From positions 14,083,591-14,147,590 of the forward strand of contig OX326957.1 of NCBI GenBank assembly GCA_946800325.1: a stretch of 64,000 nt of DNA. Direction: 5' to 3'. This document shows positions 45,493 through 55,635 of the stretch, one piece after another. The notes beneath the pieces were generated by a model. That model was not told where the DNA came from and searched no databases. It saw nothing but the letters and a program-made list of their open reading frames with translations. The position numbers and the translations under genes are program-made. Each line of letters begins with the position of its first letter. Within the stretch, counting starts at the first letter, position 1. Source of the stretch: Luzula sylvatica (lineage: Eukaryota; Streptophyta; Magnoliopsida; Poales; Juncaceae).

Positions 45493-48400
45493 CTAAGTAC
45501 TTGTGTTCTCAGATCTATCCTCTACTTCTTCGAAAGAACTTCTGCCCCTTTTCTTCAATTGTCTCCAATCTTCCACCATTTCTCCGATTAAGCTCGCACC
45601 CTCTCTCCGAACCTCCGAGAAAGCTCTCCTACACCGTTCTCGCCAAACACAGTACATAAACGCTGTCGCTAACTGACTGGATTCGGAGCTTTCTCTGTTT
45701 GTGGTGGTACTGACAATCATTTCCTCCACCGATTCTTTAAGTCCGATTAATGGAAATTCGCTCTTCAAAGCCTCCCAATGAAGACGAACAAACGAACACT
45801 GACCTGCAAGATGATCCACCGATTCAGCCTGCTTTCTACACAGGTAACATCTGTTTATTATATACATACCCCTTTTAATTAAATTATCTTGCGTTAATAT
45901 CTTATTTTGCTTAAATAACCACCAAAAAATTATCAATTTCGATGGTAATTTTAAATTCCATAAAGACCCCAAATTGCTGAATGAATACACCCCTTCCATT
46001 ACAAAATTATAAGCACTCTTAACAGTGAATTTTCTTGAATTATCCCAATTCCAGAAAATTTGATCTCTTTTCCCTTCAATTAAACTAATTTCATCCAGTT
46101 TTCTTTCAATCCAAACCAAATCTAATTTAGCCTCAGGGCTTAGTTGCTCATTAAATGCTTCTTTTAGGTCAATCAAATTCTTAAATTCCTTTAAAGACCC
46201 CTCCTTTTTAATTGATTCTTTGAATAGAGACGGTACCCTTTGATAAATTAAACCATTCCCCCAATCATTGTACCAAAAACTGGTACTTGAACCATTTCCT
46301 ATTTCAAACTTCACTGCCCTCCAAAAAACATTTAAATATGATTGAAGATCCTTCCAAAAATAAGAATCCTTATGGTTCATATAATTGTCTAATTTCTTGT
46401 TTGCCAGAGGACTGACTAAATTTTGCCAATTAAGTCCTTTTTCTTCATAATAATATTTCCATAGCCACTTTTGCAATAAAGCCCAATTAAAGCTTTCTAA
46501 TTCAATTACTCCTAGACCCCCTACCCTTTTAGGTCTACACACCGCTTTCCAAGAAATTAAATTTAATCCTTTTTTTTCATTTCCTTTCCATAAAAATTCC
46601 CTCCTTATTTTTTCCATTTCTTTAATTGCCCACACTGGACATTTAAAAACCATGAAGTAATACACTGGCATAGAGGATAATACTGAATTGACAAGTATTA
46701 ATCTTCCACTTAAATCCAATAATGCCCCTTTCCAACCTTCTAATTTTTTCTGAAATTTCCCTATTAATAAATTCCAGTCCTCTCTTCTTGGTTTTTTGTC
46801 ACTCAGGGGGTACCCCAGATATGTAAATGGCAATGTAACATACGGGCACCCTAATTCTCTGCAAATTTCCTCTTTTTTCACTTCTGTATTTGACACAAAT
46901 GTGAATTCAGATTTTTCATAGTTTATTTTCAAACCAGCACTATTTCCATATGAGTCCAGAATAAATTTCAATCTTCTAGCTTGCAAAATATTAGGTTTTA
47001 ATAAGAAGAGTGCATCATCCGCATAAAATAATGCTAAAGTACCTTCTGTAATAGGTTTATCAATAAATCCTTTATCTCCTAAAGCTTGAATCATTCTAGC
47101 AAGAGAATCAATGGCTATAATAAAGAGATGTGGAGACAAGGGATCCCCTTGTCTAACCCCTCTTTTAAGGTGAACACTCTTTCCTGGAATCCCATTCAAA
47201 ATTATCTTAGTAGATCCACTAAAAATCCAATTCTTAATCCATTTCAACCAATTGGTACCGAAACCTCTAACCTCCATTATCTCTAATATAAAATCCCAAG
47301 CTATTGTATCAAAAGCCTTATGTATATCTGCCTTGAATAATAACATTGGATAATTCATTGTTTTTGCTTTAAAAATCATTTCCCTAGCAAACACATAACA
47401 TTCACCTATCCCTCTATTTGCCATAAAACCCAATTGATTTGGTAAAATCAAATCATTAATTACTTTTTTCAATCTATTAGCCAACACTTTTGAAATTATT
47501 TTCTGAATCCCAGTAATTAAACTAATAGGTCTAAAATCTTTTGCAGAATTTGGATTCTCTTTTTTGGGCAGCAATGTGATGAAAGAGCCTTCAAAACCCC
47601 CCAAGCCTTCCTCAGGATTTTGAGAGGTAATTATGCTAAAAACCTCCTCTTTCATCAAATACCAATAATATTTAAAAAATTCACCATTTAACCCATCTGG
47701 TCCAGGAGATTTGCCTGATTTCCATTTATTTATTACTTCCTCCAATTCCTCCATTTTTATATTCTCATTTAAATTTTCCAAAAAAGCCCTTTGATTTCCA
47801 TAAATACTTGAAACCCTAAATATTGGATTTTCCTCTTTTACTTCTGATTTAGTTCCCATCAATTCCTTATAAAAATTAAACAGAATTTTTGCTTTTGTTT
47901 TATGATCACAAACTGCAACATTAACCTCAGGATTATTAAGTGAAGATATCATCAATTTATTTTTCTTAATAGTTGCATAATTATGAAAAAAATTTGTATT
48001 TCCATCTCCTTCATTCAACCATTTGTGCTTAGCTCTAACTTTCCAATGATCATAATCCTCCATTATGAGATCTTCCAACCTCGTTTTGATTATTTTTTCA
48101 AACCAAGATTCCAAAAGAGACAGATTATTTTTTTCCTTCTTTTTATCCATCCATTCCAAAATCATTTCACAATTCCTTTTCTGAAATTTTAAGTTTCTCC
48201 TCCTATTATTACTCCATCTTTTCAACTTGACCCCCAAAACCCTAATTTTTTCATTTAGCTCCCTGAAAGACTTACTTGAGCTTGCATTTAAATGATTAAT
48301 TATCAACTGATTTGCTTCCTCATTTTTTATCCAGTGAGCTTCAAATCTAAATCCAGGAAAAATTGGAAAAGATGAAGTTACCTTTAAAGTAATTGGATTA

Positions 48401-49083
48401 TGATCTGAGTTTGGATTGGATAATGCCATCTGCACAGCATTTGGATACCTCTGTGACCAAGAAAGGTTAAAAAGGAACCTATCCAGTCTTGCCATGGTTG
48501 TATTATTTGACCAGGTAAACTCCTTCCCTTCAAGAGGTAAATTTATCAAATTGTTATTATTTATAAAAGAGTTAAACAGATTAATCCCTTCATAATGCCT
48601 ATTTTCCACAAATTTTCTTTCTTCCACACTAGATACCATGTTGAAATCACCCATTATCAACCATGGAATATCCACTATCCTTCCAATTTCATTTAATTCC
48701 TCCAAAAATTCCTCTTTCTTTTTCTGTTGTTGAGGCCCATAAACACCTGTTACCATAAATTCTTCATTATTCCATTTACATTTAAGTGCTATTGTTAATG
48801 AATATTTTCTCTTTTCCACAGATTTTTGCTCAAATATATTACCACACCACGCTAATAGAATGCCTCCTGCAGTACCTTCTGCATTCAAGGTATCAAAATT
48901 ATTTAAACCTTTACTCATTATTTCTTTACATAATGTCCCATCACAATTACTTAATTTGGTCTCTTGTAAACAGCAAATTTCTGGGTGTACTTCACTAATA
49001 AAATATCTTATTAATATTCTTTTCTTTTTTGCATTTAACCCCCTTACATTCCAATTTAAAAACTTTAAATTTTTAAACTTCAT
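45493..49083 (-). CDS. LINE ORF2: endonuclease and reverse transcriptase
   Basis: An open frame of 1196 aa starting with ATG. Residues about 1-235 are an APE-type endonuclease (FLNWNVRGLN, CLQETKLS, VTGVYGPQ, IMGDFNMV, ARLDRFL, SDHNPIT), which nicks target DNA. The central part is a reverse transcriptase (GKSPGPDGLNGEFFK, KDFRPISLIT, FKADIHKAFDTIAWDF, GVRQGDPLSPHLFIIAIDSL and the catalytic ALFYADDALFLL). The C-terminal region has the zinc-binding RT-associated domain (LWNLKLPSKLIIFWWLFKQN, CYLCRKQAESVDHLAGQC) and a final MYCVWRERCRRAF segment equivalent to the piece kept in the 7.5-kb truncated LINE. No RNase H domain is seen. All core motifs are intact, so the enzyme may be functional. Translation probably follows ORF1 by reinitiation. 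Confidence 0.95.
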   Translation of the reverse strand: MKFKNLKFLNWNVRGLNAKKKRILIRYFISEVHPEICCLQETKLSNCDGTLCKEIMSKGLNNFDTLNAEGTAGGILLAWCGNIFEQKSVEKRKYSLTIALKCKWNNEEFMVTGVYGPQQQKKKEEFLEELNEIGRIVDIPWLIMGDFNMVSSVEERKFVENRHYEGINLFNSFINNNNLINLPLEGKEFTWSNNTTMARLDRFLFNLSWSQRYPNAVQMALSNPNSDHNPITLKVTSSFPIFPGFRFEAHWIKNEEANQLIINHLNASSSKSFRELNEKIRVLGVKLKRWSNNRRRNLKFQKRNCEMILEWMDKKKEKNNLSLLESWFEKIIKTRLEDLIMEDYDHWKVRAKHKWLNEGDGNTNFFHNYATIKKNKLMISSLNNPEVNVAVCDHKTKAKILFNFYKELMGTKSEVKEENPIFRVSSIYGNQRAFLENLNENIKMEELEEVINKWKSGKSPGPDGLNGEFFKYYWYLMKEEVFSIITSQNPEEGLGGFEGSFITLLPKKENPNSAKDFRPISLITGIQKIISKVLANRLKKVINDLILPNQLGFMANRGIGECYVFAREMIFKAKTMNYPMLLFKADIHKAFDTIAWDFILEIMEVRGFGTNWLKWIKNWIFSGSTKIILNGIPGKSVHLKRGVRQGDPLSPHLFIIAIDSLARMIQALGDKGFIDKPITEGTLALFYADDALFLLKPNILQARRLKFILDSYGNSAGLKINYEKSEFTFVSNTEVKKEEICRELGCPYVTLPFTYLGYPLSDKKPRREDWNLLIGKFQKKLEGWKGALLDLSGRLILVNSVLSSMPVYYFMVFKCPVWAIKEMEKIRREFLWKGNEKKGLNLISWKAVCRPKRVGGLGVIELESFNWALLQKWLWKYYYEEKGLNWQNLVSPLANKKLDNYMNHKDSYFWKDLQSYLNVFWRAVKFEIGNGSSTSFWYNDWGNGLIYQRVPSLFKESIKKEGSLKEFKNLIDLKEAFNEQLSPEAKLDLVWIERKLDEISLIEGKRDQIFWNWDNSRKFTVKSAYNFVMEGVYSFSNLGSLWNLKLPSKLIIFWWLFKQNKILTQDNLIKRGMYIINRCYLCRKQAESVDHLAGQCSFVRLHWEALKSEFPLIGLKESVEEMIVSTTTNRESSESSQLATAFMYCVWRERCRRAFSEVRREGASLIGEMVEDWRQLKKRGRSSFEEVEDRSENTST

Positions 49084-50503
49084 CAGAAATTCTCAACTCT
49101 CCCCCTTCAAACTCATCATTTTCTTCAACTACTACGGCCAATTCATTTATTTTTTCCACATTAACCAATCTTCCAGATTTGCCTAAAGATTTTATAATAT
49201 CCCTCATGTCTTCATTTACTATGATCCCCACTGAGTCTAGTAAAGCATATATATATCTCTCTTCCAAAAACATTTTCTCAGGATCCATTTTTGCATTAAC
49301 CCCTTTTCTAGATTTATAATGGATTTTCTCACATCCATGCCTTTTTTCTTTAAACTGAATATTATCCATAATATCTCCCTTTTTATTTTTCAATCTATCA
49401 CTTCTTCTCAGCATGCTGCCTTTTTCTGATAAATTTTTTTTATTTGATTCATTTTCGTTCAACACCAAACTTTCTGGTACCGGTACCGGTACCAAACTTT
49501 TGTTTAAATCTTCATTTGAATTTTGAACATCTTTTAGCATATCCTCTTTCAAGCTTTTGCTCTCAATCTCATTCACAAGACTCTCCATTTCATCATTTGA
49601 CATTTGATCAAACACCTGATCTGCATCATTTAACTCTCCTGTTGATAGATCAAAATCCTTTAATATTTGATTCTCTAATATATTTTCATTCTCTACTTCT
49701 TCAATACCCTTAGATGAAGAGCCAATGAGAGTTTTGGATTCAATAAACAACACCATCTCTTTGCATTGATTTTGTATTCCCTTCAGGTTTTCTATGATCT
49801 TTAATTCATCATTTGTTTCATTCTCACTCTTATCCTTTGAATTATTCACAGGTACCCAAACTTTTGTTGGTGCCTTGGCCTTGAACACTTTGGTAGCTTG
49901 AAAAATGAAGGAGTCCAAATCATTCTCAACCTGTATGTTTCTATTGTAATTCTTCCCATTTTTAATGCTTGTTACTTCCAAAATCACTTCTTTCATATGA
50001 TTGAATCCTCTAACACTGTTGATTTTCCTTATTTTACCAATTGTAGAGATTAATACAGCTAAATCAGGGATATTACAGTATTTCTCTGGAATTCTCCTCA
50101 AACACAAATCATAAACCTCCCAATCAGAATTTGTGATCTCCCCCTCTTCTGTATTTGGAACATCACCAAATTGTTGAGTTATATAGATCACCTCTTTTTG
50201 TGTATAACCCCCATTCAATTGAGCATTGTAATAATTTCCATGAAAGATTCTTTCTTTGTTGTGATTGAGATGATTAATTCCCGGTCCAGTGCTACAATTT
50301 GATGCAATATGGCCATTTTTTGCGCATCTTCTACACTTAATGGGATCCCTACATTCAAACTTTAGATGACCATAACTCAAACACTTATAACATTGGATCT
50401 TGTTTTTATGATTCATCCATTCATTTTTATGATCTTTTCTTCTATTTGCCTCTCCCCCTTCAGGCCCTACTTTCTCTTTCAAAACTTCCACAAACGATCT
50501 CAT
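49073..50503 (-). CDS. LINE ORF1: RNA-binding protein with CCHC zinc knuckles
   Basis: The frame is open to 50689, but the first in-frame ATG is at 50503 (MRSFVEVLKEK), giving 476 aa. Two zinc knuckles follow soon after the start: CYKCLSYGHLKFEC and CRRCAKNGHIASNC. A region with DVPNTEEGEITNSDWEVYDL and following beta-rich sequence comes next, then a long acidic, low-complexity part and a basic RRSDRLKNKKG stretch. The protein is expected to bind element RNA. The N-terminal DUF4283 domain often found before the knuckles in plant LINE ORF1 is not seen, so this is either a different lineage or a 5' truncation. It overlaps ORF2 by 11 bp. Confidence 0.88.
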   Translation of the reverse strand: MRSFVEVLKEKVGPEGGEANRRKDHKNEWMNHKNKIQCYKCLSYGHLKFECRDPIKCRRCAKNGHIASNCSTGPGINHLNHNKERIFHGNYYNAQLNGGYTQKEVIYITQQFGDVPNTEEGEITNSDWEVYDLCLRRIPEKYCNIPDLAVLISTIGKIRKINSVRGFNHMKEVILEVTSIKNGKNYNRNIQVENDLDSFIFQATKVFKAKAPTKVWVPVNNSKDKSENETNDELKIIENLKGIQNQCKEMVLFIESKTLIGSSSKGIEEVENENILENQILKDFDLSTGELNDADQVFDQMSNDEMESLVNEIESKSLKEDMLKDVQNSNEDLNKSLVPVPVPESLVLNENESNKKNLSEKGSMLRRSDRLKNKKGDIMDNIQFKEKRHGCEKIHYKSRKGVNAKMDPEKMFLEERYIYALLDSVGIIVNEDMRDIIKSLGKSGRLVNVEKINELAVVVEENDEFEGGELRISDEV

Positions 50504-50806
50504 CGATCCAGAACCTTGTGGCGAGAGAGCAACAGAGTTATTTGATTGTGAGAAGAAGTGAGAGGAAGAGAGAGGATCCCCAGAGGGAACCCCTCTCTGA
50601 GTTGATTTTAGCCCTAAAATCTCGCCTTCAAGATCCAAATCTCCCCTCAAATCTCGCCTTGCTCTTTCATAAATCACTACTATAATCAAATATTTTAATT
50701 ACTACTATAATCAAATCTCGCCTTGCTCTTCAAGTCCAGCGGCTTCGTAATTTTAAATTATCGCAACACTATGTCACGGGCCTCCAAAAACTCAGGACCG
50801 GGCCTG

Positions 50807-51403
50807 TGTGTGCCAACTCGGTTTTCCCCACCCAAAATCAACATCATATACCTGCAACTTGGGCGACCCACTAAGAATGAACTTTAGTCCATGGAACGAT
50901 ATAAGATCACATACGGGGTTGTTCACATTTGTACCTCTTAGAGATTGATTTTTGGCTATTGAGATAGCTTTTGCAATGCTCGAACACGTCTTTGAGAGCC
51001 CGTCTGGTGCCATGAGATTGGTTCCGTTCGACTGAACAATGATTGTGCAAATACAATTAGCACTATATGGAGTGTCAATTGGAGGGTCTAGGAGTGCTCT
51101 ACAGTCCATTGGGAAAACTAGAACGATTGGTGTCGCGTTTTCAATTGTTAGATCCTTGACACAGGCTACCGCTATCAAAAATTGAGCAGCTAAGACTTGA
51201 AATGTTGTCGGAGGAGTTGAGATTAGTCCAGCGGCTTCGTGAATGGCTTGTTGCTTTAAGTTCTGGACAAATGATAGATCCACTGTCAACAACTTGTGGG
51301 TTTTACGATCATCATGATCTTGGATCGAGTTACTGGTATTTTGATTTGTCTGCGCCAAAAGAAAAAGCCAAAGGAAAAATGAAAAGGTTAAAGAAACTAT
51401 CGA
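50807..51403 (-). pseudogene. BAHD copy 3, main part (right part of split copy)
   Basis: Continuation of the copy interrupted at 43395. The frame reads THKLLTVDLSFV, TTFQVLAAQFLIAVACVKD, VFPMDCRALLDPPIDTPYSA and YDVDFGWGKPSWHT, then runs into the hAT terminus. It is truncated on the N-terminal side at about 51403, where GATCGAGTTACTGGTATTTT is repeated (51322 and 51411), a microhomology scar. HXXXD half absent. Confidence 0.9.
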
Positions 51404-51954
51404 ACTTTGGATCGAGTTACTGGTATTTTTAGAATGTAAAATTACTTACGATACGAACATATAATGATAGAAATTATAAAAAAATCCATAAAACTTATGT
51501 TGTGAGATAGTTTAAAGGATTATACATGGAGAATTTGTTGTGATTAAATAAATATAATATTAACTTATATAGACTTATATCACCACAAATATATGAAAGC
51601 ATCATGCATGTAGCATTGTTATGAATGATGCTACACGAGTCGGAGACTCCGGATCGTAATGAGTTTTGTTCCTTTAATTTTATTTATTCATTTTTCAAAT
51701 TATTTCCCTTCACCAAATAATTGTATGTATAAATTATTGTAACATACTAGATGTTTTCTTCGTTTTGTTCGTTTCGGGACTGCATTTGTATTCTAATATT
51801 AATATTAATACTGACACAAACTATTTATAACATGACTAAAAGTAAATACATGTAATTAAACATAATAAATTGAATTGTGACAATTGTGTATTATATTTCA
51901 CTATAAATTACTTATTTAAATATAATTGTAACTATAACTATAATGGGAGCTTCT
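51404..51954 (-). repeat. Inverted copy of the dispersed flank module
   Basis: From about 51480 to 51930 the reverse complement matches the flank module at 36230-36700 (for example TATAGACTTATATCACCACA, ATGAAAGCATCATGCATGTA, GTTTTGTTCCTTTAATTTTA). It is diverged and shorter. This is the only copy in the opposite orientation and it directly abuts BAHD copy 3. Confidence 0.75.
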
Positions 51955-52176
51955 ATCATAGACCCATTTTCTTATCATGGACCATTTTTCAAAAAATTAT
52001 TTTAAGAATTTTAACTATTTATTAATTAATTAAACAAAATTTATGTTTTTGATAGTATTAAATGATAAATATACACTAGAATCTTACAAAAAAAATCATT
52101 ATTTAGCAAATATTCGATTTTTTGTTTTTTTAAAATGGGTCCATGATAAGAAAATGGGTCTATCATAGAACTCCCC
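51955..52176. mobile_element. MITE, same family as 13639-13900
   Basis: The left end is GGGAGCTTCTATCATAGACC and the reverse complement of the right end is GGGGAGTTCTATGATAGACC. The arms are about 45 bp (CCATTTTCTTATCATGGACC). The flanks AACTATAAT and AACTATATA agree at seven of nine positions, a slightly decayed target duplication. Confidence 0.8.
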
Positions 52177-52311
52177 AACTATATATATTGTCAATTGTCA
52201 ATATGTTAAGTATAATTATAAATTACTCCAATAAAATCCCAAAATATGGCATACAATATACACCTCTTGAAAAAATAAGAAATACCAAGAATGCCACTAC
52301 AATTACGATAT

Positions 52312-53687
52312 TATTGAACCTTACGTACACTTTAAGTACACTTTTTTTCATTAAAAGCATACAATACAAATATTTCTCGTAACTATGTTCTTCTCTTATT
52401 CAATTTCAAAACCTGAAAAACGAAGGAAAGTTATTGTAGTAATGCAAAATTAAACCTAAGACTTTCAGTGGCTCTTTCCATTTCCATTGCAGATTGAAGT
52501 CCCAAAATTTTCGAACTTATTACTCCTAGTATGCTGATTCAGCGCTGATTACTTAAACCCTAATTAGGTCTCAACTCGCCCCTAATATCCCTAATTCAGT
52601 CGCTAATTAGCAATTACCCCTTCTCAAAATTTTAAGGGTTTAATAATACATAGAATATTAGTTGTTGTTCAAATGATCTGGATGTCTGAGGGAAAAATTG
52701 TAATTATATAATTTCATGGATCTGTAGTTAATTATATAATGCTGATTTTGCATTTTAGAATTTTAAAATGAGTCATCCAATCTTGCGATCATTTATACAA
52801 TAGTCGACTTTAACCAGGTTCAGGTCTGATCTAACATCAGAGAAAAAACCAGTATGACTTTGAGAGGAGTTCATGTAAATTTATCTTTTGAGATAAATTA
52901 CAAGTTATATCTTAAAATGAACACGGTCTTCGTAAAAAAAACACATAAAACAAAAACATCGTACATGGACCATGCATACCATGTTCATTCATAAAATAGT
53001 CCGCTTTGCTCTCCCTCTCATTTCTCATTCTAGGTCTATCCGCCGCCCCCATCAGATGCGTGTGCTGCTTTCTCTTTCCTCTGTCCGTCTGATCTGATGT
53101 AGCCACATGCGAAAGCGAAAACGAAGCAACACTACCAGAGTCTACGCCCCACTTCTCGGAGTCTGGTACTCAGTTGGATCTATCGTTTCTCTGTCGTGGC
53201 GACAGGCGAGGAATCCACTTCAGCTCCTTTCTCGACGCAAGTAGAGAAAGCTCCATTATTGCGGATCTGATATCTTTGTCCAATAGTCTCGATGTTCTTG
53301 CTTGGAATGGAAACTCGGGAGAGAAGCTCCATTATTGCGGATCTGTTGTCTTTTTCCGTACGTACCTTCTGTGGCGGCATTATGTTTAAGATGCATCATC
53401 CGAGGTATGCAGCTTCCGTTTAGGATTCTTTTTACATATTTTCTTCCAAATTGAGTTTATTTCTCTCCTCTTGCAATTAAACTACGATACACTTGAAACA
53501 CCAGTTTTCTTGAACGATTGACAAACAACAGCTCACACATTCTTCAAATTCAGGACATTGCGTGATGCGGTGCTGAGAGAAAAGAAGATAGATTCGTTCC
53601 CAAATCCACAACTTGCAAAATTCACTGACCAAATAGTTCCAAAAGGAGCGTTGAGCGGCTCCACAACAAAATCCTATTCTGGATCTA
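52312..53687 (+). repeat. Left inverted arm
   Basis: Reverse-complement partner of 58238-59552 with scattered substitutions and small indels. It contains an internal direct repeat (GCTCCATTATTGCGGATCTG at 53250 and 53326). The 71-codon frame beginning MDLSFLCRG is present in both arms but has no recognised family. Confidence 0.9.
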
Positions 53688-53880
53688 AATGCGGTGTGTA
53701 GAGTGATGATAGCGAGACTAACGATGAAATAGAGAGACGAAACTCCAAATCCCATCTCCAATGGAGAACGTGGTAAATATTTATAAACATATATTCCTTC
53801 CATTCATATTTTCTTAATATTTTATTTTTTCGAATTTTATACAGTGACATAGACGTACTTGCTAGAAGGTATCCTAATTA

Positions 53881-54481
53881 ATTAACAAAAACAACAAAAA
53901 CCCTAGACGAAAGAGAGAGGCGGAAGCGGCGCCCTCCTTCTCTTTCTCCCTTCGTTTGTGCGACCCAAGGAAACTACAAAAACACACGGACGAATCGCGA
54001 TGAAACCCTAGGGACGGAAATGCGGGATTTGTCTGGTGCGGAGTTTTGACCGGATCTGCGGGATTTAGCTCTTCCTGGAAACAAGCGGTACGTTTTCATT
54101 TCTCGAGATGTATATTCTTTCTCAGTGCTGATTTCTTGAATGAGCTATCGTTTGTTCGATTTTTCTGGTCGGGTGAATTCAGTTCATATTTTTATTGATA
54201 TATTGAAAATTTACAGATAATTTGTGTCAAAATTGACTTCAAAGCTCAATTCTTGATCAATTTTTAACCTTTTTTGTCAGAATGATTGGGTAGGAGGATT
54301 TTATACATTAACGCTACATTTCAGCGAGGATTATACAAGCAAACCTCCGAAATGCAAGTTTCCTCAACGAAGAATGTGTAAGTTCAAACAATAAAAATTT
54401 TGCTTTTACTTTTTCGAGATTAATTGATATATATTTCTTCATTTCGAAGGGATGGGGAGACCTGCGATAACAGTAAAACAG
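53881..54481 (+). pseudogene. SCE1: Captured SUMO-conjugating enzyme (SCE1/UBC9) fragment
   Basis: The exon at 54281-54371 encodes DWVGGFYTLTLHFSEDYTSK followed by PPKCKFPQ, matching the conserved SCE1 block DW.GGF.PLT.HFSEDYPSKPPKCKFPQ. A second exon-like piece at 54449-54481 encodes RPAITVKQ after a 2-base insertion and then a stop. The part of SCE1 between them, with the HPNVYPSGTVCLS active-site region and catalytic Cys, is missing. Upstream, 53890-54088 looks like a spliced 5' leader (AACCCTAG, CT-rich, ending at a GTACGT donor), possibly that of the donor gene. SCE1 is the E2 enzyme that attaches SUMO to target proteins; this piece cannot do so. Introns are retained, so capture was from DNA rather than mRNA. 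Confidence 0.82.
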
Positions 54482-55635
54482 TAGAGCAGATATAATTAGT
54501 CGGAATACAGGATTTATATTGAAAACGAGAACAAATCATAAACAAATCTTTTTTGAATGTAGACTCACATGGCCCAAATTGAAACGAGAACAAAGAGAAA
54601 CTTCAGAAAGAAGTCTCGACCAACCTAGAGCTCGAGAAGGTATACTGTATATTTTTATATTTGTTTCTCTGAAAATACTTTACATGATTGCATTATATCT
54701 TTTCCATAATACCCTTATTTGATCCAATGATAAGGATGAAATGTATAGAAAATGTATGTAAACTTTTTTGTGTAAGAAAACTAACTCATTAATCATTATT
54801 ATATATTTTATTATTGCAGACTTTTACAACTAATTTTTTTAAAGAAATAAATTCCTTGAAAAAACCCAAATTTGAAATTTTGAGAGTGATTTTAGTTTCA
54901 TCAGATATTTATCATATTATTTTATTAACTAAACATAAAATATAATATTTTCATCAGTCCTTAATTTTTCTGCTAAACAAATATTTATTGAGAGAATCAA
55001 GTTCAATTTTCGGAAATTTGAATATTTTTCAATCAAGTTCAATTTTTTAATACAAAAACCATCAAATATTCAAATTTAAGAGTAATTTTTTTTATAGAAG
55101 ACATTCAAAAATACTGAATTCTCTTCTCTTCTCTGATTTAATAATTCTTGTAGATCTTTTGGTACTTGTTGTTTTTAGGGCTTTTAAGAGGTAAAAGTAA
55201 GTTCTTGATTATTTTTAACATAATATTATCAAATTTGAATTTACAGTCCTGTGAGATTGCGTCCTCGATTGGAGCTGCGATGCGGTATGAAAATGTATAT
55301 TTTTGTGATGTTATTCGAAGACGAACTCGGCAAAATCGATTCAATTTCAGAGTTAATTTGATAGAAACTCAGTAAGTTCTTCATTATTTTCATTATTATA
55401 AAATTAAAGTTTGTACAATTGTTTGAATTCAAATTTGAATTTATAGTCATGTGAAGATGTTAAGTTCAGAGAACAAGTCCGCGGCAACAACATGTGCGTT
55501 TTCGACTATCAGAGCGCATCTCAAGATGTTAATTTGTTTCTCTCTGGGTGTAATTTGGTATGTATGTATGTGGGTCTGGGGGTCAATGTGGGTATCCGTA
55601 TTGTGGGTGTCTGGGTATAATTTGTTATATATGTA
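54482..55635. other. Element interior with unassigned exon-like pieces
   Basis: Three short stretches look like exons bounded by AG and GT: 54563-54643 (frame TWPKLKREQRETSERSLDQP), about 55244-55372 (frame with VMLFEDELGKIDSISEL) and about 55447-55558 (frame EDVKFREQVRGNNMCVFDYQ). I do not recognise the proteins. They may derive from a further captured gene. The remainder is AT-rich. Confidence 0.4.

Larger units (their letters stand above)
45220..50743 (-). mobile_element. Full-length-looking LINE (L1-type) inserted in the hAT element
   Basis: The element lies on the minus strand, with its 3' end at the T run 45216-45234 (poly(A) on its own strand). The 3' UTR ends in GATCTCCCTCCAAATTTACTC before the tail. 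The likely target duplication is TTCGTAATTTT at 45209-45219 and 50744-50754, only partly diagnostic because it merges with the tail. ORF1 (49073-50503) and ORF2 (45493-49083) are both open and overlap by 11 bp in different frames. The 5' end carries a direct repeat of about 65 bp (ACTACTATAATCAAAT...TCTCGCCTTGCTCTTC), possibly from template jumping at integration. Intact ORFs imply a young insertion. Confidence 0.9.
43395..50806. mobile_element. hAT element with 8-bp target duplication, split by a LINE
   Basis: It begins CAGGGCCGGACTTGGGCTTT and ends AGGACCGGGCCTG (reverse complement CAGGCCCGGTCCT). The 8-bp direct repeat TGTGTGCC lies at 43387-43394 and 50807-50814. The empty site is present in BAHD copies 1 and 2 (GTGTGCCAACTCGG). 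Removing the LINE (45220-50743 plus one duplication copy) leaves about 1.9 kb: a 56-bp subterminal repeat x2 (43397 and 43453), a GC-richer leader-like part (43560-43930) and a short repeat-coding ORF. No hAT transposase domain is recognised, so it is probably a deletion derivative. Confidence 0.9.
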
